A stretch of 64,000 nucleotides of DNA from Wyeomyia smithii (Eukaryota; Arthropoda; Insecta; Diptera; Culicidae): NCBI RefSeq assembly GCF_029784165.1, contig NC_073696.1, positions 260,134,494-260,198,493 on the forward strand, read 5' to 3'. Made by a program: the position numbers and the translations under genes. The notes beneath the pieces are model-generated. The model saw only the letters and a list, made by a program, of their open reading frames with translations, had not been told where the DNA came from and did no database searches. Position 1 is the first letter of the stretch. Each line of letters starts with the position of its first letter. This document shows, one piece after another, positions 25,197 through 35,447 of this stretch.

Positions 25197-25398
25197 CCTC
25201 CCCAGTTGGTCTCGAGGTACGATGCTTCCCTAACAAGCCAGTCGTCGTAGGTTCGAGTCCGGACTCGGGAGAGACTGTTAGTGTCAGTAGGGTCGTAGCG
25301 CTAGCCCCGCAATTGTCCTGTACACTTAACGGTTGGCTGCGAAGTCTGTGTATAGTAAAACAGAAGGTCAAGTTCCGAATGTAGCACCAAGGCTTTGC
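25197..25398 (+). mobile_element. tRNA-derived SINE with target-site duplication
   Basis: A tRNA-like head with a pol III A-box-like segment (AGTTGGTCTCGAGGTACG) and a perfect B box (GGTTCGAGTCC). A body running through CTGTTAGTGTCAGTAGGG to GTCTGTGTATAGTAAAAC follows. TTTGCTTTGTGAAATAC (25180-25196) and TTTGCTTTTTGAAATAC (25399-25415) flank it, a 17 bp duplication with one mismatch. It is inserted in the right arm of the foldback element. It is not a functional tRNA, as there is no anticodon arm or acceptor pairing. Feilai-like Aedes SINEs are of this kind, but I cannot assign the family. Confidence 0.88.
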
Positions 25399-25848
25399 TT
25401 TGCTTTTTGAAATACACTAAAACTATGCCAAAACCGGTTTCGTAGAATAACCGTTTTGAGCTCAGTTCTTGTCCGATTTGAGACCTGTTTTTTTTTCAAA
25501 AGATGGGTAAAAAGATGCTAATATGTGGACAAACACTTAGAATTTTGACATTTGGTCTTAAAACAAAATGGCGTCGAAAAAATCATAAGAAGGTTGTATG
25601 CAAAGCCACGACCACGGTTGAAGTAGAATACTTTTACAAGAAAGGTAACCTGGCTGCTTGCGTGTCAGTCATTTTTTCTAGTAAATAAACGTTGACCGTT
25701 CATTGGCAGTATTGTAATTTAATTTTGTCTGATATTTTGAATGAAGTTCATTGAATATTTTTAAATTTTGTGCAAATGAGAAGTTGAAGTGCTGCCGAAT
25801 TGTAATATGCACATTTAATGCGACATCATTAAACGGGAACGGAACAAA

Positions 25849-26013
25849 GGCTACGGTTATGCAGAACGCGAATGCCGGCGCGATGCGATTCGCCCTACCG
25901 TGGTGAAATGTATGTATAGCTCTTTTTAAGGCGAAGTAGAGCTATACATTTCAAAAGATTTCGTCTTGCCGAATCGCATCGCGCCGTTATTTGCGTTCTG
26001 CATGACCGTAGCC
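25849..26013. mobile_element. MITE inside composite repeat A
   Basis: A 165 bp palindrome: GGCTACGGTTATGCAGAACG at the left, and CGTTCTGCATGACCGTAGCC at the right. The arms continue through the GCGCGATGCGATTCG segment and TATAGCTCT. Flanked by AAA on both sides. Also present in copy B at 59019-59185. The organisation resembles the PIF/Harbinger-like MITE at 61579, but the flank is not TWA. Confidence 0.8.
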
Positions 26014-26112
26014 AAACGCTAAGCGACGCAAACACGTAATAATAGTCAGAGTATGCATGTGGATGAAGATAATTAACTGAGCAAGATCGCGCCAAATCAC
26101 CGATGGTCGAAT

Positions 26113-27414
26113 ATCGACCATTTTTGATTTGAATGAAACTTTGCACACGTATTTGGCTCAGCAAACTGAGCATTTTCCACAGATGGAACGATTTTTTACA
26201 CCCATGAGTTACATTCTAAAAGGGCGTATGCCTTTTGGCATAGGTTTTATTCAAAGCATTGTAGCCAAGAAACCGTTGGTTGTATAGAGAAACTGTCTGA
26301 GAATGAGTTGCAGGGAATCAAAAATGCATCATGAAAAAATATACACTGTACAAAAAAAAATTTTTTTGACCAAAAAAAAATTAAAAATAAACATAAAATT
26401 TCAATTTAAAAAAAAAAAGAGTTGAATTTTTTTTAATTTTTTTTTTAAAGAAACTTGACGTTAATACGCAACTTTAAAAAAAAATCCAGGATAGAGAAAT
26501 GAAAAATAATTTCTTTATGGTAGATTAATTTTTTTATGAAAATTCTAATTAAAACATTTTTCAAAATATTTGTATTCTGATGATTTTAAAAGATGCAAAG
26601 AGTCATTTTAAATCAAAAAGCTCTTGGTAGTTAACATTCTAAAGGCATTGGTTTTCGAGTTATTTCTAATTTTAGTTCGAACAATTATTAAAATTTAGGA
26701 AAATACACGTTTTTCTTAATTTGTCCATGGTTCTCCAGCAAAAACCATACGTTCATTGGAATGCTTGATCAAAAATATACAATTCATTATCTGACAACAA
26801 AACGATTGGGCGAACGGTTCTCAAGGAAAGAGTTAAATGTTCTAAGTTATATAAATATATATAAGAATCAAATATTTATTTTCGAGTTTTATTATCTTAG
26901 GAACATATTTTTTTATGACATAGATACTTTACAGAACTAGTTTCACCTTATATTTTATATACATCATAAGTAAATGATTCGTCAGCTTTTGAAAACAGCT
27001 TCGTTTGTATCTTATTTTCTGAAATCGGAACAAACGAGTGATACTTTTGTGTGCCAGCTATTATTTTAGATTATTAAGCTTCTTTAAAAAAAATAAAAAA
27101 AAATTCAACTCTTTTTTTTAAAATTGAAATTTAATGTTTATTTTTAATTGTTTTTGGTCAAAAAAAATTTTTTTTGTACAGTGTATATTTTTTTATGATG
27201 TTTTTTTAATTCCCTGCAATTCATTATCAGACAGTTTTTCCATACAACCAACGGTTTCTGGGCTACAATGCTTCCAATAAAACCTATGCCAAAAGGCACA
27301 CGCCCTTTTAGAATGTAACTCATGGGTGTAAAAAATCACTCCATCTGTGGAAAATGCTCAGTTTGCTGACCCAAATACGTGTGCAAAGTTTCATTCAAAT
27401 CAAAAATGGTCGAT
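26113..27414. mobile_element. 1.3 kb foldback element inside composite repeat A
   Basis: Two inverted arms of about 330 bp each (26113-26445 and 27070-27414) start with ATCGACCATTTTTGATTTGA and surround about 620 bp of AT-rich non-coding DNA. Landmarks in the arms include ACACCCATGAGTTACATTCT, TGCCTTTTGGCATAGG and ATACACTGTAC. The second copy is at 59285-60540. A related sequence (TTGATTTGAATGAAACTTTG) occurs near 53812. Non-autonomous, superfamily unknown. Confidence 0.8.
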
Positions 27415-27577
27415 TAAATTTTCGCGTATTTCCAGGCGATTTGAAATGATTTTGCTCAACTTTGGATTATAGCGCAAAACGAGAAAATATTAACTCTTCA
27501 AATAATCATTTGTGTTCTTCAAATTTCAGTTGTTCAATTCAATATCCGATGAAATGTTTGTTTATTATCTGATGAAG

Positions 27578-27666
27578 CTCTTATATAGGCCAAATGATGC
27601 ATTCCTAATTTACTAGGTTCATAACTCTGCCGACCGTGCTTGGGAAGCAAGCATATAACGACCAAT
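27578..27666 (-). promoter_or_regulatory. TATA plus inverted-CCAAT module, composite repeat A, first
   Basis: Read on the - strand: CCTCTGATTGGTCG (CCAAT box inverted; core 27662-27666), then about 75 bp later TATATAAGAG (27578-27587). This is pol II core promoter spacing. The module recurs at 30344, 60704 and 63248. Confidence 0.45.
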
Positions 27667-27849
27667 CAGAGGTCGAATTTTATGTTTTGACAAGGCTTAA
27701 GAGTTTTCGATAGTACAATAGTTCGAATGATAAAATTGCAATTTCATGCATTTGGAGGAATCTTAGAAGATTTTCTAATCGATTGCTGCAAAAACGAAGG
27801 AAATCCATCGAAAACTAACCGATTTATTAGCATTTGAAATTTTTCTCAC

Positions 27850-28446
27850 TTAGTTCGGCAGCGCGGATCCGGCGAATGTTACTCGGAAGGAATCCGAAGG
27901 GAGGAATTTCTTCTTCCCTTCTTCGATGGATACTGAATGCAATTGCTTGCAATCCAGTATCTTTACACTTTGCATCAAGGGGTTTTTAAAACAGCCCACT
28001 CCATGACGCAAAATGTCATCGACAGTGAGATTCCCCTCGGTAACCACACCGTCGATTTCTACATCCTTGGCAGGGATGTACACGCGATACTCTCTCGTGA
28101 AGAGCTCGTAGCCAGCAATTTCGTTTGCTTGCTTCAAGCTACTCACGACAACTCGCAGTTTGTTCGGCCTCACCTTCGTAATCTCGGTTACGGCCGAAAA
28201 ATGTTTTGCCAGGTCTTTGCCAATTTGAATAATATTCAATGGCTTCTTTATGGGCCGGAAAAAAACAACGTAGGGACCGCCAGCGGCATCTGGGTAAGCT
28301 TTTACCCGTACTTCCGGTACTCTTGGTACAGGACTTGGCAAAGGGGAGGGCACAGAGGAAGGTAGGGGTGAGCTGACGGGAGAAATTTCAATTTCTTCCC
28401 CGTTTGTTTCCACCTCCAGGAAAAGTTGCACCTGCATGTCGTCCAT
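27850..28446 (-). CDS. LINE ORF1 (gag-like), 3' truncated
   Basis: Uninterrupted 198-codon frame on the - strand starting MDDMQVQLFLEV. It continues with a Pro/Ser linker, PYVVFFRPIKKPLNIIQIGK, a Lys/Val-rich segment, DVEIDGVVTEGNLT and FRVTFAGSALPN. This is the RNA-binding ORF1 pattern of insect I/LOA/Jockey-type LINEs, which normally continues into CCHC knuckles. Here the frame is cut at 27850 exactly where composite-repeat sequence resumes, so knuckles, ORF2 and tail are all missing. Loss of the 3' end is the opposite of usual LINE 5' truncation and implies a later deletion. The frame has no stops, so the insertion is fairly young. Confidence 0.75.
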   Translation of the reverse strand: MDDMQVQLFLEVETNGEEIEISPVSSPLPSSVPSPLPSPVPRVPEVRVKAYPDAAGGPYVVFFRPIKKPLNIIQIGKDLAKHFSAVTEITKVRPNKLRVVVSSLKQANEIAGYELFTREYRVYIPAKDVEIDGVVTEGNLTVDDILRHGVGCFKNPLMQSVKILDCKQLHSVSIEEGKKKFLPSDSFRVTFAGSALPN

Positions 28447-29185
28447 TTTGCGGGAGCGTTACGCTCTACCGCACACAAACGATAAATATTCGAATATGGG
28501 GGGGGGGGGGGTTGAAGTAGTGGATGTTAAATTTTAAAAACAATTTTTCAATCTACAATGGATCAAATAAAAAAAAAGACAGTAATACTAATTGTAATAA
28601 CAATAGTAATAATAATAATAATAATAATAATTATAGTAATAATATTAATAATAACAATAATAATAACAATAATAATATTAATAATAATATTATAACATAG
28701 TAATAATATTGATAATAATAGTAAAAATTCTAAAGGTAATACTTCACCGAACGTCTAAGTCACGACCTCACGGCTGATAGTAGAATTAATCGAGCGTCTC
28801 CGCAGAGCAAACAATGACGATCCAGCTTCGTGTTGAGACGCAGTGGCCGTGTCCTACACGCGACCTTGTAGATGCCACTTGTAGTTGACTTCCACTCGCT
28901 CGATCGTATGATGGTCCGTGCTGCTAGCGGGGTAACAGCGGTGCGGGAGAATTATTCTTGCTGATATATTAGCTGCGTATCGAATCACTGGCGGGGTAGC
29001 CTGCCCCTACCAGTGTGCAGATGTTTCTGCCGATATATAACAGGCTATTGTTATCGCGCAGCACAAGAACTAATCGACAAAAAAACACCCGTACGATAAC
29101 TCGTGTATTGTTATTTTGCGAACTCAAACGGAGATAAACAATTTGCGTCTAATCGAAACGAAAGCAAAACAAAGAATGACTAAAA
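28447..29185 (-). repeat. LINE 5' region with G-run and (AAT)n microsatellite
   Basis: Upstream of the ORF1 start on the - strand. Contains a G run of about 14 (28498-28511) and about 150 bp of AAT/ATA trinucleotide repeat (28583-28735). The rest, to about 29185, is GC-richer unique sequence that may be the LINE 5' UTR. Copy B lacks all of it. Confidence 0.5.
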
Positions 29186-30343
29186 CAGACTCTTATATAG
29201 GGATGAAAATAGGAATGAATTATTTTACGTACGTGGTGGAATGATATAACTTGAAAAATATGTGTGACTTCATTCTGGCTCAGAACGATCATTTGATAAG
29301 CTCCACCTCTTTTTTCAGTTTCTAAAGTTTTTCCTCAGTTTCATAGCACGGATGCACAAAAATGATTTCTTGTGAACATTCTGTCGAGCCGGACCGATAG
29401 CACTCTCATTGAAGCAACAAAATAACATGCTTTGTGTCGTGTTGTGCAGCTTGGTTGAAGAAAATGTTCCCGTCCCCGTGTCGCATGTAAGCAGATTATT
29501 GCGTTCAGTAGACAGTAGATAGTGTATCCAGCGAATAAACACCGATGGTGCTCCCACACACGCAACGGTTTTAACCCGTATCTTATTGCGGTTTGTAACA
29601 TCAAGCGATTTCGTTTGCTCGCTGTTGCGTGTTGCATCATGTAGCAACTTGGCAGCTGGGAGACGACGAAATTCTGTTTATGCTGATTGATTGAATCGAC
29701 TTCATATTAGCTCTGCATAGTCGAGCTAACTGCTTTTGTGAATGCGTACTAACAGGGCAGTTTATTATTCAATGTCGGTTATGCTGATCGCAGCCTTCGC
29801 GCTGCCCCTACAGTGGGGGGTTTACTAAATAAAGTGAAAATTAGACAACTACAACAGAATTTGATTGCATCCCGCACAGAATGTCTGCTTGTGTTGATGC
29901 CAGAAAATTATTAACCTTCAATTATTTTATTTGCCTTGAAAAAGCATTTTGCGGTTCAAAATCGGTTGCTAATTACAACCTTTGAGCTGCCCTAACATTG
30001 GGGAAATTAAGATACACGGATAACATGCACTGTGGAAGCTATTTCACATTAGTAAATTCGACGGGTGCGACAGATTTAAATTGCTAGGATGCAACACAGA
30101 ATGACAAATATTATTAACTTTCAATGACTTGTTTATTTGCCTTGAAAAAGGCATTATGATTTCCAAAATTTTATTTCCTGATGGCAATCTTCATGCTGCC
30201 CCAACAAGGGGGGGAATAATGGCTGTCTGGCGACACACGTTGAAAAAAACCGCGCTGCTCCTGAGACGTGGTGACCAACCACAGGGCTAGTGCTGCTGTT
30301 GTCGCTGTCTAGAACTATTATGAGCGGCTCCGGCTGAAACAGG

Positions 30344-30431
30344 CTCTTATATAGGCCAAATAGCATGTTTTCAATTGCAAGGTATATGATCCTGTCGACC
30401 GTGCTTGGGAAGCGAGCATATAACGACCAAT
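30344..30431 (-). promoter_or_regulatory. TATA plus inverted-CCAAT module, composite repeat A, third
   Basis: Same layout as at 27578: TATATAAGAG on the - strand at 30344-30353 and the CCAAT core at 30427-30431. Downstream on the - strand is GCCTGTTTCAGCCGGAGCC. The middle module at 29190-29199 keeps only the TATA part. Confidence 0.45.
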
Positions 30432-31639
30432 CAGAGGTCGAATTTTTCGTTTTGACAAGGCTTGAATATTTTCAATAGTACAATAGTGTGAATAATAAAA
30501 TTACAATTATCTTATTTTGGGAAGAATCTTAGAAGATTTTCCAATCTATTGCTGCAAGAACGAAGGAAATCCATCGAATACTAACCGATTTATTAGCATT
30601 TGAAATTGGACATACTTTTCACTTTTTTCAGTTTTAGATTTTCATTTCACATCCCTATGTAGCCGAACTTCCAGAGAGAAGTATTCTACTTCAAAACATC
30701 AAAAACTTCCAGTTTCTCAAAAATTCAAAATGGCGCCATTGTTGCCCCTTAAGTTGAAATATGTTCAAACTCCGGTAAATCCATTTTTGCATCAAACTTC
30801 ATCAAAAAATCAACATGCACTGTGTTATACAGATAAAATGCGTTGTTAATTTTTTAACTCTACACTCTGTTTTTCTCAGATTTATTAAGATAACTAATTA
30901 TGGAGTATCCAAAAGACAATAGAAAACCAAAATGCTCTGTACAGATCTTTGAATAGGTAAATAATAAATGAATCCAATATGACAATCCTAGTTGCATCCC
31001 GCGGTGGCGGTATAGAGGAAAACCAAATTCATTTTATCTTGATATTAGAGTTCTCACATTTTTATTTGTATTTTTCAATCAAAAGCATCTTCAAGATAAT
31101 ATTACTTGTAATTGAACAACACTATGCACATATAAATTGCTGAGGCTAATGTTGTTTATCATTCTAGCCGGTCTTTTTTTTTTTTTTTTGAAGATAACAG
31201 ACATATGACTTTCAAATATGGCATCTTCGTTGTATTTGATATCTTGATCCTGATTATTTTTTTTAAATTTTGTTAACTGATAAAATGTTTGAATTGATCT
31301 GAATTTAATGTAACATGTTCATAAAATTCTATGTCAATTTTAAATTGTTTATTTTTCGTCTAAAAACTATATATCTTTATCGTTATTTTTTCCACGAATA
31401 ACTGCAGGAATTTTTTTTACGTGAAATCTTTGCCGCATTGTGATCGGTGAGTGAGATATCTTGCACAAGACAAATAAATATAAAGAAAGTTTAATTGCTA
31501 CTAAATCGTACTCAATTTAGATCTGTATAGACTGTTGCCTTTTCGCGTATTGAAGAAAGTTGACTGTATTATGCTGAAAGGTATTCATGAATGATAAAGA
31601 GAATATTTTTGACGTAAAACTACGTTTTACTTTAGCATA

Positions 31640-31878
31640 CCACACAGGGATGCAAACTGAAAAACTGGGACGAAATTTGTCCCTTTTCAAATGCTTATAG
31701 GTCGGTTGGTTATCAACCGATTTTCTTCATTCTTGCAGCAATCGATTGGAAAATTATACACGCATCTGACCAAATGCAGAAAAATGTTGTTTGAATCTAC
31801 GAACTATTGCACTATTGAAAATTGTCAAGTCTTGTTGAAATAAAAATAACGTCCTCTGATTGGTCGCTTGCTTGCTGT
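31640..31878 (-). repeat. Extra partial unit of the composite repeat family
   Basis: Reverse-strand relative of the 250 bp module unit seen at 27590-27850 and 30350-30640. Shared landmarks are CAGCAATCGATTGGAAAA, GAACTATTGCACTATTGAAA and CCTCTGATTGGTCG. It ends in the TG-rich minisatellite where the TATA part would be. Confidence 0.75.
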
Positions 31879-32060
31879 GTGTGTATGATATGGTATGATG
31901 TGTGTATGGTATGATGATATAGTATGATGTGTGTGTGAGTGTATGATATGATATGATGTGTGTGTGTCTCTATGATATGATATGATGTGTATGCGTCTGT
32001 ATGATATGGTATGATGTGTGTGCGTCTATGATATGGTATGATTTGTGTGTGTGTGTGTAA
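31879..32060. repeat. TATGATATG/TGTGTG minisatellite
   Basis: Five to six imperfect copies of a ~30 bp unit made of GATATGGTATGATGTGTGTG with small variations. It generates the long His/Ser/Tyr ORF on the - strand, which is not a gene. Confidence 0.9.
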
Positions 32061-32184
32061 CAGCAACAATATCGCACGCTTAGCCTGGGGGCTAATAGCG
32101 GTCTCGATCAACTCGATTTTAGTTGAGAGAATTCGTTATCGATATTGTTTTTGGCACATTTTGCATGTGTAGGATAAGTACAAC

Positions 32185-32330
32185 GATACACCGTGCCCCA
32201 GTGCTGAGTCGAGAAAATTTCCAGCTCGAAGAGATCCTCGACTCGATCGGGAATCGAACCCGATATCACAACCGTGTAGGAGAGCTAGCCGACCGACATC
32301 GCTAACCACAGAGCCACGGGGACCACACTG
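32185..32330 (-). mobile_element. tRNA-derived SINE, second family
   Basis: On the - strand: GTCCCCGTGGCTCTGTGGTTAG..., a perfect B box GGTTCGATTCC, then CCGATCGAGTCGAGGATCTC and CACTGGGGCACGGTGTATCG. The head is different from the SINE at 25197. The A-box region is TGGTTAGCGATGTCGG. The position of the 3' end is not certain. Confidence 0.75.
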
Positions 32331-32427
32331 TGTGTGCTGTGTAAGGTTTTTAACTCGGCACGTTCTGCTAACTGCTGAATCCGGTTCACGAAATTCACAA
32401 CCCTTCATTAGTAGACATTATAACTCA

Positions 32428-32529
32428 TTACCCAAGTAAAAATATTGGTTTTATCAAAGTTTTTTAGCGCTCAATACAGTCAAAAAAGCGCTATGAAACT
32501 TTGATAAAACCAGTTTTTTACTAGGGTAA
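32428..32529. mobile_element. 100 bp palindromic MITE
   Basis: ATTACCCAAGTAAAAA..GGTTTTATCAAAGTTT pairs with AAACTTTGATAAAACC..TTTTTTACTAGGGTAAT, including the inner AGCGCT words. Nearly the whole element folds into one hairpin. Target duplication not resolved. Confidence 0.75.
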
Positions 32530-33577
32530 TAAAACACTCAATGCATTTGTTAATAGTGTACGTAGTTCTACGTCATTTATGCGGTCGTGTCTTGGATACA
32601 ACCTCCTACTTTTTCTCCTGAAATAGAGCGCTGCAAATTAATAATCAAAATACAGACTCCGTTCGATTATGGCAAAACGCCAGAATTGTTTCTGTTGCCC
32701 CAATCGAACCATGCCAAAAATGAACGTTTCTCTTTTCAAGACTTTTTTTTTACTTTTTAAGCAGCCAAAGACGACATTAACAGTAGATATGACCACCAAT
32801 AAACTAGTTTTAGTTCCAAGTCGTTTGAGGTGTCGCTTGATGAATTTAGGTTGACGACCTAGATGCTTGATATTACCACCCGAGTAATAAGAGGCATAGA
32901 ACTGCTTTGATCATGATCGTTATATCACCACAACATGTCCCGGTCATTTTTCAGCAATCGTTTTAACGATTCTGATCATCCGCTTCGGCAATATAAAGAA
33001 CCAAAATACATTTCCTTTGGAGGATGTTGAGCTCAAATTGGTTGAAAAAATCAAGAAAACTAAAAAAATATGATTAAACATAATCGCTCGTTTTTTGGCA
33101 AATTTGTGATAAAATCGAATCGAGCCAAAAGTAAAACGAGCTCAAATCAAACAGAGCCTCAAAAGGATATATAAAACTATTGTAGTCCTACGTCAACTAT
33201 GCGGTCGTGTCTTGGATACCACCCTCCTACTTTTTGTCTGATGTGTTACTTCAAGAAAAGCCCATGAATTTGTTTGAGGACTCGGAGTTACAATTTAAGG
33301 TACGTTTAGACTATTAAACATGTCGGTCTGATTTTGACCACTGTAGAAATCGAAAGTCTGCTCGATTTACCGTTAGACATACTTTGTCGAATCTGTTTGT
33401 ATGGTCAAATGAATTCTTTTCTCCATTTTAACATTTGCCAGCACACAAGAAATACGTGCAATACGTTTACCAAGTGCAGCGAAAAACATTCATAGTTTGT
33501 TGTAGGAACTCTAACGCATTCCTCTAATACACGCGTAATAACCTGTCCATGGAGTGATCTACTCGCTAGTTCTTCTA

Positions 33578-33882
33578 AGGGGTTTTTCAATAAGAGCGCA
33601 CAGTACTGTGCCTGTGGATTAAATTTTTCTGCTAGACGCTCAATAGTTGATCTGGCAGGAGGATTATGGCGGCCATAAATTGGACGAAGTGCTCTTAAAG
33701 TTTAGACCGCTGACTTCGAATTTCGGTAATAAATTTCAATAATCTCGACGTAGTTGGATCAATTCCATTATAAATGGCAAACCTTACTGAAGAAAAATGT
33801 CGAGAGTGGGAAAAAATATGGCATCGTTTGCTGTCCCTATCGGTCTACTTCAGTAGTGCTCTTATTGAAAAACCCTTTATTT
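33578..33882 (-). mobile_element. Internally deleted Tc1/mariner-superfamily element with transposase N-terminal remnant
   Basis: Inverted ends GGGGTTTTTCAATAAGAGCG and, from the right, AAGGGTTTTTCAATAAGAGC, 305 bp apart. On the - strand, across a frameshift, the interior encodes VEIIEIYYRNSKSAV, then LRALRPIYGRH and then PARSTIERLAEKF. This is the helix-turn-helix DNA-binding start seen in a family of insect IS630/Tc1-mariner-type transposases. The catalytic domain has been deleted, so this is a MITE whose parent transposase type is visible. Confidence 0.7.
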
Positions 33883-33917
33883 GAGAATCTCGAACCGCTG
33901 TTGCACTAGTAAAAATT

Positions 33918-33996
33918 TTTAGGTAACTTCTTTCCTCGATATCTCGTTTTCTCGATGGTCCCTCCAACATCGAGATATGGAGAGTTGACTGTAATG
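33918..33996. repeat. Single pogo/Tigger-like terminus
   Basis: On the - strand it begins CAGTCAACTCTCCATATCTC and continues through GATGTTGGAGGGACCATCGA. This style of terminus is typical of pogo/Tigger elements. No partner end is found, and another TIR element starts 15 bp to the right. Confidence 0.35.
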
Positions 33997-34011
33997 AAGA
34001 TAAACGTGATA

Positions 34012-34781
34012 CAGTGCTTTTTCGATTTTATCACGGTCAAAAAAATTTTACTGTGAATTTGGCAAAACCGTGAATTTAGCGAAATGATAGAAATTTAATT
34101 TTTTGTGTTGGATTGAAATGAAATTTATGATATTTTGAGTAAAATGATGCACTTTCATGGTTGAAGGGGATATAAGTTCAAAATAAAAATGAATAAACAA
34201 GAAAAGGTTAGTTCATGATATTGTTCTCCATTGCATTTGCGCGGACTTTCTCCCGATTATTATACATGCAATATCAATATGGTTTGTACTGCCCATTCTT
34301 AAGCATAGCTAGCAGAGTTTAATGCTTTTTTATATAAAATGGTGAAGCCGCTAGATTTTATAATTTTTAAATCCACGCTCTATGAGGACCAAACTGTAGG
34401 ACTATTTAAGTTGTTAACAGTTTTTTTTCTCAACCGCTCTAATAATACGTAATTTTCGCTTCAATGTCAATGAATTTATTATTTCACGGTTCATTTTTCT
34501 CAAAATTATGACACAAATTATTTGTAATAGATATGACACTTGGTTGCCTCAGAAAATTGATCAAATAAATTGAGTTCATAAAACTATACACATGGAAGAA
34601 CACAAGGCTCAAGTGAAAATGATGTTTCGAATGCATTTTCTACAACTGGAAGTACATTATTCTTGATTTAAAGATTTTTTTTAAAAAGCGTGATAAAAAC
34701 GAAAAAAAACCGTGAGAAGATCGAGCGTGAATTTGGCGAGTAGTGATAAAAACGACTGTTGATAAAAGCGAAAAAGCACTG
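34012..34781. mobile_element. Non-autonomous pogo-like MITE, TA target duplication
   Basis: Perfect flanking TA with inverted termini CAGTGCTTTTTCGATTTTATCA (left) and, from the right, CAGTGCTTTTTCGCTTTTATCA. Subterminal GTGAATTTGGC words lie inside both ends. CAGTG termini with TA duplication suit pogo/Tc1-mariner. No ORF. Confidence 0.8.
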
Positions 34782-35171
34782 TAGTGCTTTTCCTAAAGTG
34801 CATAGTGACTGCCGAATTAGTCAGTTTTGGGATATTTACTGCTTTTCATTTTACACTTCTTGAAAAACATACATGTTAGCTTAGGTCCAAAATCGGGTAA
34901 CACTCGACTAGACCTACAACTAACACTAGGGCACTTCAGCAGTTCTTCCATTTTTTCCATTTAGTATCGTGAAATAAATGTGCGATAAAAGCCCAAAATT
35001 TTGTTTCTCTTAAAGAAAATTTAACTTAGCAAATCAGCTGATTTTTAAAAACAATTGCATAAAGTTTCAAAGTGCTTGTATTTCTTACAAATTCTTACAA
35101 AAATAAGCAGCGAATTTATAAAGTTTAAATTTTGTGTTTTTCAACAAAAAAGTTGAAAATTTTAGGTTAGC

Positions 35172-35335
35172 GGCCATTCACATTCCACGTGGACAGCTTT
35201 GGGGAAGTGGTATTTGTAATGTCCATGGTCCATAACAAAAATTTAGGAATTTATATGACCGGTTGTCCACGGAGGGGAAAAGGGGAGGTTCAAAATCGTT
35301 AACAAACTCTTCACCTGGAATGTGGATGGCCCCTT
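35172..35335. mobile_element. Short MITE
   Basis: Inverted ends GGCCATTCACATTCCACGTG at the left and, read from the right, GGCCATCCACATTCCAGGTG. About 165 bp, ending about 110 bp upstream of the TM7 exon. Target duplication unresolved. Confidence 0.65.
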
Positions 35336-35447
35336 AATTACTCAGAGAAACATTCACGCAAAAAAACGAAGAAAAATACTGAACACTTTAAAGATTTTTC
35401 AAGTGTATCTACATATACTTATTTTTCTCTTTCATTCCCCATTCCAG

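Larger units (their letters stand above)
25588..30689. mobile_element. Composite repeat, copy A (5.1 kb)
   Basis: Nearly identical to 58747-63600 (copy B) over both outer parts: 25588-27845 matches 58747-60970, and 29190-30689 matches 62079-63600. The middle differs. Copy A has a LINE ORF1 with its 5' region (27850-29185), where copy B has 1.1 kb including a PIF/Harbinger-like MITE. Ends share TTGAAGTAGAATACTT in inverted orientation (25618-25634; right end near 30674). The element contains a MITE, a 1.3 kb foldback and three TATA-type modules. No transposase is seen. It lies inside the right arm of the foldback element. Confidence 0.8.
24537..30824. mobile_element. Foldback (long inverted-repeat) element, interrupted by a SINE and a 5 kb insert
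   Basis: The left arm begins CACAGTGCAACAAAAATTGA at 24537 and the right arm ends with the complement of CACAGTGCATGTTGA at 30824. TTA is next to both ends. Without its inserts the element is about 1.1 kb, and the two arms pair almost end to end around a centre near 25040 (GATCTACGTAAAATATCAGC on one side, GCTGACATTTTACGTAGATC on the other). The right arm is interrupted by a SINE (25197-25398) and, after GTCGAAAAAATC, by composite repeat A (25588-30689). It resumes with CATCAAAAACTTCC. No coding capacity. Confidence 0.8.
5435..35447 (+). other. 30 kb intron of the LGR gene, filled with transposable elements
   Basis: The donor is GTAAGT at 5435 and the acceptor TTCCCCATTCCAG ends at 35447, joining phase-1 halves of one Gly codon. 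Nearly everything recognisable inside is transposon-derived and is listed separately. Between listed elements (for example 5.5-6.6, 15.0-16.5, 17.5-19.7, 20.6-23.7 and 30.9-31.6 kb) I see no exon of this or another gene, only AT-rich sequence with short chance ORFs. Confidence 0.75.

Noticed and set aside
25197..25398. Possible tRNA genes here and at 32185, 45900
   Set aside because: Good B boxes, but no complete cloverleaf, SINE bodies attached and a target duplication around one copy.
25895..26173. 92-codon ORFs repeated at 25895 and 59067
   Set aside because: They run through the palindromic MITE and foldback arm; conserved only because the composite repeat is duplicated.
29315..29647. 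Overlapping ORFs of 99-110 codons, repeated at 62211
   Set aside because: Two frames are open at once and there is no family motif; duplicated non-coding repeat sequence.
31812..32111. 99-codon His/Tyr/Thr-rich ORF on the - strand
   Set aside because: Product of the TATGATATG/TGTG minisatellite.
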